A stretch of DNA of 64,000 nt from Yersinia aleksiciae (GTDB lineage: Bacteria > Pseudomonadota > Gammaproteobacteria > Enterobacterales > Enterobacteriaceae): assembly GCF_001047675.1 (NCBI RefSeq), contig NZ_CP011975.1, positions 1,714,073 to 1,778,072 of the forward strand, in the 5' to 3' direction. Below the pieces are notes generated by a model. That model was given only the letters and a program-made list of their open reading frames with translations. It searched no databases and was not told the DNA's origin. Shown piece after piece: positions 39,870 through 49,521 of this stretch. The position numbers were made by a program, and so were the translations under genes. The stretch's first letter is position 1. Each line of letters begins with the position of its first letter.

Positions 39870-40700
39870 ATGGAAACCACTGCAATCGCCCCTGCTATCC
39901 CACTGATATCTCCACATGATCTATCTCTGACTAAAGAAGCTTGGGATATTGCCCAACCCGATGAGATAGACGAACATCTTACTGCTACCCTTCAGTTATT
40001 ACGTGGCTGGTTGGAGGGAGACAAACTCAGTGAATACTACGGATTAACGCCGCACAACTGCAAACTGATGGTTGAAATGTGCCATTTGCTGTACGGATTG
40101 GACAAAACCCTCGCACGATGTGCGGCAGAGACGGAGGATAAACAGTTACAGGAGTTGTTTATCCGCCACGCATTCCATTCGCACCACATGCATAAATACT
40201 GGGATTTCATCTGCCAGAAACTGACGCACATCCCCATCACTGATCTTGAGCCATTAACCTCCACTCAGATGTTTCAACTGGCGCTGGAAAACATGGCAGT
40301 AAAAGACCCGCTGGCATTCTCTTACGCCTTGGGCCTTTTTGGATCACCGGGCGATATAGATTCGCTTAACACCATGGCGCAATTTTTCGAGCTTCTGTCT
40401 ATTCATCCGGAAGTGAACAAACAGCTCACTTTATGGGTCGCCGAGGCGACCAGTAACGAAATATCTTTCGCCAGCATTCCTGTGACCCACGACTATGGCT
40501 ACCCCTATAGCGGCAGTTATGGCAAAGCCTGCACCCAAATTATGGGCGTTCATTTACAACGGGACTTAGAGGCAAGTTTGATTAACCTGGCCGCTTTAGG
40601 GGATCAATTTCACTTGTTTTATCGGGGAATAAGCATTTTTTATGTCAATAAAGCATTGCCGTTCCCTCACCTAAAAATGGATTGGCTACACGGCGTGTAA
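39870..40700 (+). CDS. Divergent helical protein of the HDO block, possibly heme-oxygenase-like
   Basis: This 276-residue, almost all-helical protein is encoded 23 bases after the first HDO gene. Its N-terminal half has EMCH (residues 69-72) and a His-rich helix HAFHSHHMHKYWDF (100-113) that could supply metal ligands. It lacks the EEWDH and DxExxH motifs of its two neighbours and has no PqqD-like N-terminus. It may be a distant family member with altered ligands or a non-catalytic partner. A lone Cys/His/Tyr-rich stretch, THDYGYPYSGSYGKACTQ, lies at 206-223. No function can be named. Confidence 0.55.
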   Translation: METTAIAPAIPLISPHDLSLTKEAWDIAQPDEIDEHLTATLQLLRGWLEGDKLSEYYGLTPHNCKLMVEMCHLLYGLDKTLARCAAETEDKQLQELFIRHAFHSHHMHKYWDFICQKLTHIPITDLEPLTSTQMFQLALENMAVKDPLAFSYALGLFGSPGDIDSLNTMAQFFELLSIHPEVNKQLTLWVAEATSNEISFASIPVTHDYGYPYSGSYGKACTQIMGVHLQRDLEASLINLAALGDQFHLFYRGISIFYVNKALPFPHLKMDWLHGV

Positions 40701-40739
40701 TCCAGGCAACATCCAACCGAGTAACAACAGGAGGAAATC

Positions 40740-41720
40740 ATGATGTTGAAAAATTCGATTATCATTGAGTCTCTTCAGGAACACAGGCTGCGCCTGACCT
40801 CAAGGCTACAGGTTGTCGAGTTGGTTCATACCGATATCAGTGCCTATTTTATCGCTCAGCTTATGACACACAGAGATCCCGAGCAGGCACTGAAAGAGGC
40901 GGATTGTGGCGAGGAGTTCAGCAACGATTTTATGGCGTTTCTGGACAAAAATAGGATGCTCTACCCTTTTCCACCCGATGCCGACTACATTGATGCCAGT
41001 CTGGCTGCTGACGCCCTTAACGGAGAGCTGCATCTTTGGGCTGATGCCTTGTACTGTGATCCATTTTGGCAAAGAATGAATAATCCGGATTATCCCGGCA
41101 ACCTTAATACCCTTTACGCTTGGGCCATAGAGAATTATCACCATACCCACAGTGTGATCCAACATCTGGGAGCCGTAATAGCCCACACAAATGAGCCATT
41201 GCTGATTAATAAGTGTATAACTCATTTAGCTGAAGAGTGGGATCACCCTTACCTATTTAAAATCAGCGCCACCCGTTTTCGCCATGCTCATCAATTACCC
41301 CCATTGGAGGAAAACTTACTGCCACTGCCCAGCACCCAAGGTATTTGCCTGTTCTTACAGATGGCGGCTAAACAACACCCATTTGTCTATAAGAGTTGCG
41401 TGGCCGTTTTGGAGAAAACGGCGCAGCGAGTTGAAGAGACTCGCCAGTTTTATCGCCATGTAGCGGCCCAACATGCTTTGCCTGACAACGTTGTTGCCCC
41501 GCTGATAAAACATGCCGAAACCGATGAAGAGTATGATCACCTTAATTCATTAAGCCTATTCTCCGCCTGCTATGGTGCCTTGCCGATAGCCATCGTTGGG
41601 GAAGCGCTGAGGCTCGCCTATCGCTTTACTGAAGCACTTTATCTCTGGCAGTGTCACCTATTAGATATTTATTTGCATCAGCCACTGGGTCAAGGCCACC
41701 GTAGCCGTCGGTCTGCTTAG
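40740..41720 (+). CDS. Second PqqD-like/heme-oxygenase-fold metalloenzyme
   Basis: This 326-residue protein is homologous in plan to the one at 38833. The N-terminal part (about 25-76, ending FMAFLDKNRMLY) looks like a more diverged PqqD-type winged helix. The C-terminal domain carries E131-xx-H134 (ENYHHTH), the same EEWDH motif at 165-169, and D262-x-E264-xx-H267 (DEEYDH). Identical motif spacing shows that the two genes are ancient paralogues. Conservation of all ligands in both suggests two active enzymes or a heterodimer. It has an AGGAGG ribosome binding site, the strongest of the block. Substrate unknown. Confidence 0.68.
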   Translation: MMLKNSIIIESLQEHRLRLTSRLQVVELVHTDISAYFIAQLMTHRDPEQALKEADCGEEFSNDFMAFLDKNRMLYPFPPDADYIDASLAADALNGELHLWADALYCDPFWQRMNNPDYPGNLNTLYAWAIENYHHTHSVIQHLGAVIAHTNEPLLINKCITHLAEEWDHPYLFKISATRFRHAHQLPPLEENLLPLPSTQGICLFLQMAAKQHPFVYKSCVAVLEKTAQRVEETRQFYRHVAAQHALPDNVVAPLIKHAETDEEYDHLNSLSLFSACYGALPIAIVGEALRLAYRFTEALYLWQCHLLDIYLHQPLGQGHRSRRSA

Positions 41721-41731
41721 GTCACTCATTG

Positions 41732-42922
41732 ATGCCTTTATGGAAACGCCCGAAATCGATGCAGCCAATGGTGATTGTTTTTATCGGCTCATCCTTGGCT
41801 TATTACGTGCTGATGACGACGTTATCCACTTATCTCCATGATTATTTGAATTTTCCTGTTACGACTGTTAGCGCCATTATGTTTGGGTATATTTTCGTTT
41901 CGCGGTTGTCCAAAGTGGCGTTGGGGCCGTGGTTTGATCGCCGGACTTTTCGCTCCGGCTTGATTTTTGCCCTGAGCATTTCCGCTGGTGGATTTTTATT
42001 GGCATCACCGAACAGTATCATGGGCAAATTCGCCCCTTGGTGTTTGTGTATTGCTGGGGTGGGTACAGCCTCGGTTGTCCTGCTCATTCAGTCATTTATT
42101 GCCAACCAAAAACAGACTCAATTACGCCGCGTGACCACCCCGGCGGATTACTCTTTTATCTATATTTTGATGAATGGCACCGCATTAGTGGCACCGTTCA
42201 TCGGTTTTGAAATACTGCGCCATTTGCCCCAAGGGCTCTATTGGATAATAGGCGGGTTCTATTTATTGCTCCTGATCTATTGTCTGGCATATATATCGGG
42301 GCCTGAGAACACAAACGCCCCAACACCACGACCCACGCTCGCCGATTGGCTGATGCCCTTTAAGCAGCGACGTTATTGCCGCTTTCTGCTTATCAACAGC
42401 CTATTGTGGATGTTACATGCCCAGCTCTATTCCACCATACCGCTCTATATCCGCGAAACGCTGGGGGGCGAAAATCATCTGACCCTATTTTTTACCGTGG
42501 AAGCGCTATGCATCATGGTGTTGCAGCACTGGGTCAGTCTCTATATTAATCAGCACATTCAGCCTTATTACCCTGCCGTGGTTCTGCTGCTATTTTCCCT
42601 CTCTTTTTTCCTGATTTATCTCGCTCAAGGCATGGTATTGCTTCTCTTGGCAGGTGCCGTTTTCGCCCTTGCCCGTATGGTCTTTATGCCCAGCGCCGAT
42701 GCAAGCAATGCCGCATTTGCCAGCCCTGGCAGTTTCGCTACCTATTTTGGTTTGGCCTCACTCTCAGCAACACTCGGTGATTCTTTCGGCAGCATGCTAG
42801 GAATGTGGGGGTTTGCTTTCCTGCTGCAAAGTGGAGATATACAGCAATACTTTCTCTGGCTCGCAGGTATTACCGCAGCACTGGCAATTTTTTGCCGCAA
42901 TCCGTATAACTGTCCTCTATGA
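41732..42922 (+). CDS. MFS transporter of the HDO block
   Basis: This is a 396-residue major facilitator protein with about 12 hydrophobic helices; a cytoplasmic loop between helices 6 and 7 contains [16 protein letters not shown] conserved [25 protein letters not shown] stretch (written here only to show the loop 2-3 motif region, about residues 48-72) marks it as MFS. The ATG at 41732 is 11 bases after the upstream stop, and the TTAGG of that junction serves as ribosome binding site. As last gene of the block it is the likely exporter of the pathway product, or less likely an importer. No terminator separates it from tex. Confidence 0.78.
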   Translation: MPLWKRPKSMQPMVIVFIGSSLAYYVLMTTLSTYLHDYLNFPVTTVSAIMFGYIFVSRLSKVALGPWFDRRTFRSGLIFALSISAGGFLLASPNSIMGKFAPWCLCIAGVGTASVVLLIQSFIANQKQTQLRRVTTPADYSFIYILMNGTALVAPFIGFEILRHLPQGLYWIIGGFYLLLLIYCLAYISGPENTNAPTPRPTLADWLMPFKQRRYCRFLLINSLLWMLHAQLYSTIPLYIRETLGGENHLTLFFTVEALCIMVLQHWVSLYINQHIQPYYPAVVLLLFSLSFFLIYLAQGMVLLLLAGAVFALARMVFMPSADASNAAFASPGSFATYFGLASLSATLGDSFGSMLGMWGFAFLLQSGDIQQYFLWLAGITAALAIFCRNPYNCPL

Positions 42923-42960
42923 TTTTCCCCTACTCCTCTATCAGAACTGACATTAGACTT

Positions 42961-45327
42961 ATGAATGAACAACTGAGCCGCATTATTGCAAGCGAAATAC
43001 AGGCCCGACCGGAGCAAGTTAGCTCCGCCATCAGCCTGTTAGATGAAGGTAATACCGTGCCCTTTATTGCGCGGTATCGTAAGGAAGTTACCGGCGGGTT
43101 GGATGATACCCAGTTGCGCCAGTTGGAAAGCCGTTTGGGTTATCTGCGTGAACTCGAAGATCGCCGCCAAACCATTCTTAAATCCATCGACGATCAGGGC
43201 AAACTGACCGAACAGCTCGCCGGTGCCATCAAGGGCACCATGAGTAAAACCGAGCTGGAAGATCTCTATCTGCCTTATAAGCCGAAGCGCCGCACCCGTG
43301 GGCAGATTGCCATTGAGGCCGGTCTGGAGCCATTAGCGGACAGCTTATGGAGTGACCCGCAACAAGATCCAGAACAGGTGGCACTGACCTATGTCGATGC
43401 CGATAAAGGCGTCGCGGACACCAAAGCCGCACTGGATGGCGCACGCTATATCCTGATGGAGCGCTTTGCTGAAGATGCCACTTTGCTGGCGAAAGTGCGC
43501 CAATATTTGTGGAAGAACGCGCATCTGGTTTCGAAAGTGGTGGAAGGTAAAGAGCAGGAAGGCGCTAAATTCCGTGACTACTTTGACCACCATGAGCCGA
43601 TCTCCCAAGTGCCGTCTCACCGCGCATTGGCGATGTTCCGTGGCCGTAATGAAGGGGTGTTGCAACTGGCGTTAAACCCAGATCCACAGTTTGATGAACC
43701 CCCTCGCGAGAGTCAGGGCGAGCAGATCATCATCAACCATCTGGACCTGCGATTAAATAACGCCCCCGCCGACACCTGGCGCAAAGCGGTAGTTAACTGG
43801 ACATGGCGTATCAAGGTGCTGATGCATCTGGAAACCGAATTGATGAGCACCCTGCGCGAGCGGGCCGAAGACGAAGCCATCAACGTGTTTGCCCGCAACA
43901 TGCAAGATCTGCTGATGGCCGCACCGGCTGGGATGCGCGCCACCATGGGCCTCGATCCAGGGCTGCGTACTGGGGTGAAAGTGGCCGTGGTGGATAACAC
44001 CGGCAAGCTGGTCGCCTATGACACTATCTACCCTCACACAGGGCAGGCAGCCAAAGCCGCCGCCACTGTCGCCGCCCTGTGCATCAAACATCAGGTTGAA
44101 CTGGTGGCCATTGGTAACGGCACCGCATCGCGGGAAACCGAGCGCTTCTTTACTGAGCTGCAACAGCAGTATCCGGCAGTCACGGCACAAAAAGTGATTG
44201 TCAGCGAAGCGGGGGCATCCGTTTATTCTGCTTCTGAATTAGCTGCGCTGGAATTCCCGGATCTAGATGTCTCTATCCGTGGTGCCGTTTCGATTGCCCG
44301 CCGCTTACAAGACCCACTGGCCGAACTGGTCAAAATTGATCCAAAATCCATCGGGGTCGGCCAGTATCAGCATGATGTCAGCCAAAGCCAACTGGCGAAA
44401 AAGCTGGACGTGGTGGTGGAAGACTGCGTAAATGCCGTCGGCGTGGACCTCAACACCGCATCGGTGCCGTTGCTGACCCGCGTTGCCGGTTTGACCCGCA
44501 TGATGGCGCAAAACATTGTTAACTGGCGTGATGAGAATGGCCGCTTCCATAACCGTGAGCAATTACTAAAAGTCAGCCGCCTTGGGCCAAAAGCCTTTGA
44601 GCAGTGTGCGGGCTTCTTACGTATCAATCACGGCGATAACCCGCTGGATGCCTCTACCGTGCATCCGGAAGCTTATCCAGTGGTCGAGCGCATTTTGGCC
44701 GCCACTGAGCAAGCTTTGCAGGAGTTAATGGGCAATGCTGCGGCACTGCGCAATCTCAACGCACGTGATTTCACCACCGAGCGTTTTGGTGTTCCGACGG
44801 TCACGGATATCCTGCGCGAGCTGGAAAAACCGGGCCGTGATCCGCGTCCTGAGTTCAAAACGGCGACCTTTGCCGAAGGCGTTGAAACGATGAATGATCT
44901 GACGCCAGGAATGATCCTCGAAGGCTCAGTCACTAACGTGACCAACTTTGGTGCCTTTGTGGATATCGGCGTTCATCAGGATGGTTTGGTGCACATCTCG
45001 TCACTGGCGGATAAGTTTGTCGATGACCCGCATAAAGTGGTGAAAGCCGGTGATATCGTCAAAGTGAAAGTCATGGAAGTGGATTTACAGCGCAAGCGTA
45101 TTGCCCTGACCATGCGCCTTGATGAGCAGCCGGGTGAAAGCGGCTCGCGCCGTGGTAGTGGTGGTGAAAACCGCGCCACCACCAATAATGATAATCGTGG
45201 TGCCAGCCGCCCACGCAACAGTAATGACTCAAATAATCGCCCACCGGCAAAAGGGCGCGCCGAGAGTAGCTCAAGCGGTAACAGCGCCATGAGTGATGCA
45301 CTGGCGGCAGCGTTTAAAAAGCGCTAG
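42961..45327 (+). CDS. tex: Tex, S1-domain RNA-binding transcription accessory protein
   Basis: This 788-residue nucleic-acid-binding protein (YhgF) is widely conserved and has roles in transcription and RNA handling. It shows the N-terminal Tex core ([17 protein letters not shown]), a YqgF/RNase H-like fold ([16 protein letters not shown]), a helix-hairpin-helix region ([19 protein letters not shown]) and a C-terminal S1 domain ([20 protein letters not shown]). A low-complexity Asn/Arg/Ser tail follows. I took the ATG at 42961 ([10 protein letters not shown]); the frame extends 14 codons upstream. The 38-base gap to the MFS gene means it may be read through from the HDO block. Confidence 0.95.
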   Translation: MNEQLSRIIASEIQARPEQVSSAISLLDEGNTVPFIARYRKEVTGGLDDTQLRQLESRLGYLRELEDRRQTILKSIDDQGKLTEQLAGAIKGTMSKTELEDLYLPYKPKRRTRGQIAIEAGLEPLADSLWSDPQQDPEQVALTYVDADKGVADTKAALDGARYILMERFAEDATLLAKVRQYLWKNAHLVSKVVEGKEQEGAKFRDYFDHHEPISQVPSHRALAMFRGRNEGVLQLALNPDPQFDEPPRESQGEQIIINHLDLRLNNAPADTWRKAVVNWTWRIKVLMHLETELMSTLRERAEDEAINVFARNMQDLLMAAPAGMRATMGLDPGLRTGVKVAVVDNTGKLVAYDTIYPHTGQAAKAAATVAALCIKHQVELVAIGNGTASRETERFFTELQQQYPAVTAQKVIVSEAGASVYSASELAALEFPDLDVSIRGAVSIARRLQDPLAELVKIDPKSIGVGQYQHDVSQSQLAKKLDVVVEDCVNAVGVDLNTASVPLLTRVAGLTRMMAQNIVNWRDENGRFHNREQLLKVSRLGPKAFEQCAGFLRINHGDNPLDASTVHPEAYPVVERILAATEQALQELMGNAAALRNLNARDFTTERFGVPTVTDILRELEKPGRDPRPEFKTATFAEGVETMNDLTPGMILEGSVTNVTNFGAFVDIGVHQDGLVHISSLADKFVDDPHKVVKAGDIVKVKVMEVDLQRKRIALTMRLDEQPGESGSRRGSGGENRATTNNDNRGASRPRNSNDSNNRPPAKGRAESSSSGNSAMSDALAAAFKKR

Positions 45328-45350
45328 CTTTTTGTCCGGCTGATTCACTT

Positions 45351-45396
45351 AACCCCCAATATTGGATACTCATCTGATATTGGGGGTTATTTTTTG
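45351..45396 (+). terminator. Rho-independent terminator of tex
   Basis: AACCCCCAATAT (45351-45362) pairs perfectly with ATATTGGGGGTT (45377-45388), followed by ATTTTTT. It ends the tex transcript 24 bases after the stop codon. Confidence 0.93.
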
Positions 45397-45979
45397 CCCA
45401 TGCTATTCTCAACGTTTCATTATTTTGGTCTTGCTGCACAGATATTAATGACGGCGATACCTTCATCACCGCATCGCATTGCCGTCGACACAAAAAATAA
45501 CAAATCAATATTATGCTTATATCGAACAATTCGGTGTGCGGTAGAAATAAAACCAATTTAACAATCTATTTAACAATAGTGATTAATCTAAAAGAAATTA
45601 CCATTAATTTATAAATAATTACGATGGCATGCTACCAATTCATTAAAATGTGAATGTTATTTGATTCAATTCAGAGTGCATCGATTATGTTACTGATCGG
45701 CGTATCACAGTACATCTGGTACGTGTTGGATACATTTAGTTAACTGATTTAACTCATCATTCGCATTTGCGATCACGTCGATTTGGTGGTAAAACAAGCA
45801 CAAATAGAAATCAAACTAATTAATTTTAAAAATAGAAGCGTAACGAATATTTACTGTTCAGTATTTGGCTTTAGTTGAATATGAAAACGATTATTACTAT
45901 CATTATTTTATCCATTCGTTTTTAGAATGTCATTATTCTGAACTCCGGTACGCCAATAACGATATTTCAAGAGGCTCCT
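45397..45979. other. Long AT-rich regulatory region upstream of feoA
   Basis: About 580 bases without a convincing gene separate the tex terminator from feoA. The region is AT-rich and should contain the feo promoter(s). A Fur-box candidate at 45889-45907 is the only site I can name; no good FNR palindrome was found. The length is more than a simple promoter needs, so further regulation or an unrecognised small RNA is possible. Confidence 0.5.
45889..45907. promoter_or_regulatory. Candidate Fur box upstream of feoA
   Basis: GATTATTACTATCATTATT matches 14 of 19 positions of the Fur consensus GATAATGATAATCATTATC. It lies 72 bases before the feoA start codon, so iron repression of feoABC would be expected. 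Confidence 0.6.
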
Positions 45980-46204
45980 ATGCATCTTATCCCGAAGCGT
46001 TCCTACAAAATCGTGGGCTTCTCACCTGAAATCAGCCCAGCTTATCGGCAAAAACTGTTATCACTGGGTATGTTACCCGGTTCCTCATTTAATGTTGTTC
46101 GTCTCGCACCCTTAGGTGATCCTATTCAGATAGAAACCCGTCGGGTCAGTCTGGTGGTACGCAAAAAAGATTTAGACCTGCTCACACTGGATCTACAGCC
46201 CTAG
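45980..46204 (+). CDS. feoA: FeoA, ferrous iron transport accessory protein
   Basis: This is a 74-residue cytoplasmic SH3-like protein that assists FeoB. The core [24 protein letters not shown] (shortened signature: LGMLPGS and APLGDP) is typical. A GAGG ribosome binding site precedes the ATG. It is the first gene of feoABC. Confidence 0.96.
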   Translation: MHLIPKRSYKIVGFSPEISPAYRQKLLSLGMLPGSSFNVVRLAPLGDPIQIETRRVSLVVRKKDLDLLTLDLQP

Positions 46205-46296
46205 ACCTCAGGTTCGCTGCCGATTTTTTCTGCCTTGTGGCCGGTGAAAATGCCTGGGTGCAGCTTAATTTTAATTTACTGATATCACGTTGGATC

Positions 46297-48612
46297 ATGA
46301 AAGCACTCACAATCGGTCTGATCGGCAACCCCAACGCGGGTAAAACCACGCTTTTTAACCAGTTAACTGGCGCTCGTCAGCGGGTGGGTAACTGGGCGGG
46401 GGTCACTGTCGAGCGCAAAGAGGGCCACTTCACCACTGCGCAGCATCAGGTGACCTTGGTTGACCTGCCGGGGACTTACTCCCTGACGACCATCTCAGAG
46501 CAAACCTCGCTGGATGAGCAAATTGCCTGTCACTACATTCTGAGTGGCGAAGCTGACCTACTGATTAACGTGATTGACGCGGCGAATCTGGAACGCAATC
46601 TCTATCTCACACTACAACTGGTCGAGTTAGGCATCCCCTGCATCGTGGCACTCAATATGCTGGATATCGCCAAAAGTCAGAATATCGAGATTGATATCAA
46701 TGCGTTATCGCAGCAATTAGGTTGTCCGGTCATTCCACTGGTATCTACCCGTGGGCATGGCATCAATGAATTAAAAAACAGTATTGATGAATTTCAACCT
46801 GCCACCTTCAAGGCATTGGTTAACTATCCGCCAGTGCTACTCGGCGAGGTGGATAAGCTGGTACAGGCCATGCCGGAATCCTGGCCCGAGCAACAGCGCC
46901 GCTGGCTCGCGCTGCAAATACTGGAAGGCGACATCTACAGTTTGGCCCGCGCGAATATTGCACCCGCTATGGTGGAGCTGGCGCGTAATCATCTGCGAGA
47001 GAGCCAGCACGAAGACCCAGAACTGGTGATCGCCGATGCCCGCTATCAAAGCATTGCCCGTATTTGCGATATCGTCGGCAACTCGCAGCAGGCGGAGCCC
47101 AACCGCCTGACACAAGCACTGGATAAGGTGATCCTTAACCGCTGGTTGGGTGTCCCGATATTCCTGTTTGTGATGTATTTAATGTTCGTATTGGCTATCA
47201 ATATTGGTGGGGCATTGCAGCCGATATTTGATATCGGCTCTGCGGCTATCTTTATTCAGGGGCTGCAATGGGTCGGCTATACCCTACATTTCCCGCAGTG
47301 GCTCACCATCTTCCTCGCTCAAGGAGTGGGGGGCGGGATTAATACCGTGCTGCCATTAGTGCCGCAAATTGGCATGATGTACCTGTTTCTCTCATTTCTG
47401 GAAGACTCCGGCTATATGGCCCGCGCCGCCTTTGTGATGGACCGCTTAATGCAAGCGCTGGGTTTACCGGGTAAATCCTTCGTGCCGCTGATTGTCGGCT
47501 TCGGCTGCAACGTGCCCTCCATCATGGGCGCACGCACACTGGATGCACAACGCGAGCGCCTAATCACCATCATGATGGCACCCTTTATGTCCTGCGGGGC
47601 GCGGCTGGCGATTTTTGCCGTCTTCGCGGCGGCCTTCTTCGGGCAAGACGGGGCCAGCATCGTGTTCTCTCTCTATCTGCTGGGTATCCTGGTCGCCATC
47701 CTCACCGGGCTGGTGCTGAAATACACCATCATGCGCGGTGAAGCCTCTCCCTTTGTGATGGAGCTGCCGGTTTATCATGTTCCCCATCTGAAAAGCTTAT
47801 TACTGCAAACCTGGCAACGGCTGAAAGGCTTTGTACTGCGAGCGGGGAAAGTCATTGTTATCGCCAGTATCTTCATTGGTGGTCTGAATAGCTTCTCCTT
47901 CAGCGGCAAAGCGGTGGATAGCATCAATGACTCGGCGCTGGCCTCGGTCAGTAAAGTGCTAACGCCCATGCTGACGCCAATGGGGGTTCATAGCGATAAC
48001 TGGCAGGCCACCGTCGGATTGGTGACAGGTGCCATGGCGAAAGAGGTGGTGGTGGGAACACTCAACACCCTTTACACCGCTGAGCAGATCAAGAATCAGC
48101 CGTTTGATGCAAAGAACTTCAACCTGTTGGCAGAACTGACTGGTGCGGCGCAAACCACGTGGCAGGGGTTAAAAGACACTTTTAGTCTCAGTGTGTTAGC
48201 CAACCCGATTGAAGCCAGCAAAGGGGATGGCGAAATGGCTGCCGGCTCAATGGGCATGATGAGCAGCAAATTCGGCTCCAGCATTGCCGCCTACAGCTAC
48301 CTGATATTTGTGCTGCTCTATGTGCCTTGCGTCTCAGTAATGGGGGCTATTGCGCGCGAAACCAGCCGTGGCTGGATGACGTTCTCGATACTGTGGGGGC
48401 TAAATGTGGCTTACTCACTGGCGACCCTGTTCTATCAGGCAGCCACCTTCCACGAGCATCCACAGCAAAGCCTGAGCATCATTGCAGTAGTGATTGTGAT
48501 TAATACGCTGATACTCTTTGGCTTACGCCGTGCGCGCAGTCGGGTCACCATGAGATTACAAAGCAGCACCCCGGCCAGTTGTTGCCAAAGCTCAGGCAGC
48601 GACTGCCATTAA
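46297..48612 (+). CDS. feoB: FeoB, ferrous iron permease with GTPase domain
   Basis: This 771-residue inner-membrane Fe(II) importer has an N-terminal G-protein domain with G1 GNPNAGKTT, G3 DLPGTYS and G4 NMLD. A helical GDI-like region follows, then a membrane domain with two Gate motifs (around GFGCNVPSIMGART and the later LYVPCVSVMGAI, each with the conserved cysteine). The C-terminus has the cysteine pair SCCQSSGSDC. The ATG at 46297 gives the family length; the frame is open 20 codons upstream. Confidence 0.97.
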   Translation: MKALTIGLIGNPNAGKTTLFNQLTGARQRVGNWAGVTVERKEGHFTTAQHQVTLVDLPGTYSLTTISEQTSLDEQIACHYILSGEADLLINVIDAANLERNLYLTLQLVELGIPCIVALNMLDIAKSQNIEIDINALSQQLGCPVIPLVSTRGHGINELKNSIDEFQPATFKALVNYPPVLLGEVDKLVQAMPESWPEQQRRWLALQILEGDIYSLARANIAPAMVELARNHLRESQHEDPELVIADARYQSIARICDIVGNSQQAEPNRLTQALDKVILNRWLGVPIFLFVMYLMFVLAINIGGALQPIFDIGSAAIFIQGLQWVGYTLHFPQWLTIFLAQGVGGGINTVLPLVPQIGMMYLFLSFLEDSGYMARAAFVMDRLMQALGLPGKSFVPLIVGFGCNVPSIMGARTLDAQRERLITIMMAPFMSCGARLAIFAVFAAAFFGQDGASIVFSLYLLGILVAILTGLVLKYTIMRGEASPFVMELPVYHVPHLKSLLLQTWQRLKGFVLRAGKVIVIASIFIGGLNSFSFSGKAVDSINDSALASVSKVLTPMLTPMGVHSDNWQATVGLVTGAMAKEVVVGTLNTLYTAEQIKNQPFDAKNFNLLAELTGAAQTTWQGLKDTFSLSVLANPIEASKGDGEMAAGSMGMMSSKFGSSIAAYSYLIFVLLYVPCVSVMGAIARETSRGWMTFSILWGLNVAYSLATLFYQAATFHEHPQQSLSIIAVVIVINTLILFGLRRARSRVTMRLQSSTPASCCQSSGSDCH

Positions 48613-48658
48613 TTGATGATCGCCATTCACGGCTATTTTGGCTAAAAGAGGAGATGCC

Positions 48659-48907
48659 ATGGCAAGCTTACTGCAATTACGCGATGCAATCGCCCTCAGT
48701 GGCAGCGCGGACGCACATCAACTCAGCCAGCAATTGGCAGCACCTTTGCCGCTGGTTGAGGCGATGCTGGAAAGATTGGCGGCGATGGGCAAGATTGAAC
48801 GCATTGAGCAAGATAACAGCGGGTGCCTGACGGGCAGTTGCAAAAGTTGCCCTGAGGGGCAGAATCAATGTCATACCGTGATTTATCAGTTAAAAGGGCA
48901 GCCGTAA
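48659..48907 (+). CDS. feoC: FeoC, small winged-helix Fe-S regulator of FeoB
   Basis: This 82-residue protein has an N-terminal winged helix (SLLQLRDAIALSGSADAHQL) and four cysteines in GCLTGSCKSCPEGQNQC that in FeoC bind an oxygen-sensitive cluster protecting FeoB from proteolysis. The start at 48659 is set by AGAGGAG seven bases upstream. It ends the feoABC operon. Confidence 0.93.
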   Translation: MASLLQLRDAIALSGSADAHQLSQQLAAPLPLVEAMLERLAAMGKIERIEQDNSGCLTGSCKSCPEGQNQCHTVIYQLKGQP

Positions 48908-48930
48908 TCTCGGTAAAGAATATCGGTAAA

Positions 48931-49077
48931 GGATGCCCAGACTGATGATAAAGTTGATTCGCGGGGAAATGTGCCGAATGGGTCGTCACGGCGTAAGCCG
49001 TCGGAGCGCCCATCGGTGCAGTCGCCCCGCCAGTCACCGAGCGATAAATGAGGTTTGTCAGCAAGCTCAGGATGCCC
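48931..49077. repeat. Dispersed palindromic intergenic repeat, copy 2
   Basis: This 147-bp element lies between feoC and the convergent DUF1471 gene. It begins GGATGCCCAGACTGATGA and ends TTTGTCAGCAAGCTCAGGATGCCC. It aligns over its length with the reverse complement of 14990-15130, sharing AAAGTTGATT, GGGAAATGT, GGGTCGT and CAGTCG in the same order. It carries a hairpin ACGGC-GTAA-GCCGT (48988-49001) at the same place as the GTAA hairpin of copy 1, with changed but still paired stem bases. Confidence 0.65.
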
Positions 49078-49089
49078 AGACGGGCATCC
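49070..49089. terminator. Possible shared terminator hairpin of feoC and the DUF1471 gene
   Basis: GGATGCCC, AGAC, GGGCATCC forms a perfect 8-bp stem 11 bases from the DUF1471 stop codon. There is no strong T-tract in either direction, so its termination strength is uncertain. Confidence 0.4.
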
Positions 49090-49099
49090 CTTATATTGA

Positions 49100-49363
49100 C
49101 TATTTATAGACGTCAGCAGTGGCATCAAACTTCTTCTTCTCACGCTCGGCGGTGATCACGTAATACTTACCGCCCTTCTCATCAGCTAATTTTGATAATT
49201 CTTCTTTCACGTCCATTGGCGATGTTGCTTCGCCAGAACTTGAGATCGTGCCGATTTTTTCGTAATTCTTCGCTTCATCTTTAGTGATCTCTTTCGCCGC
49301 CATTGCGCCAAAAGAGATACCCGTCACCACCAGAGCCACAGCCAAATTTTTCAATAAATTCAT
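49100..49363 (-). CDS. DUF1471 (YhcN/BhsA family) periplasmic stress protein
   Basis: This is an 87-residue protein with a signal peptide (about residues 1-22, cut after GAMA) and one DUF1471 domain (YEKIGTISSSGEATSPMDVKEEL then GGKYYVITAERE and FDATADVYK). Such proteins are numerous in enteric bacteria and are induced by acid, peroxide or surface stress. Which paralogue this is cannot be told from sequence alone. Confidence 0.9.
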   Translation of the reverse strand: MNLLKNLAVALVVTGISFGAMAAKEITKDEAKNYEKIGTISSSGEATSPMDVKEELSKLADEKGGKYYVITAEREKKKFDATADVYK

Positions 49364-49521
49364 ACCAAATACCTCGTCAATGAATGGGTAATACCAGTAA
49401 AGCAGACTTAATTATTAAACAAATTTGATATTTAGCCATTTAATGACAAATTAAATTCATCTGCATATTCAGAATGCGCGAGGCTAGGATCCCATGGTGA
49501 GCCGAGGGGATATTCGCCGTG

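Noticed and set aside
38680-42922. Reading the block as a PQQ biosynthesis operon
   Set aside because: The small peptide lacks the Glu-xxx-Tyr motif, and there is no radical-SAM PqqE, PqqB or PqqF; only PqqD-like and PqqC-like folds are shared.
45314-45556. 80-codon minus-strand frame after tex
   Set aside because: It spans the tex terminator stem and the AT-rich gap; no ribosome binding site and no recognisable family.
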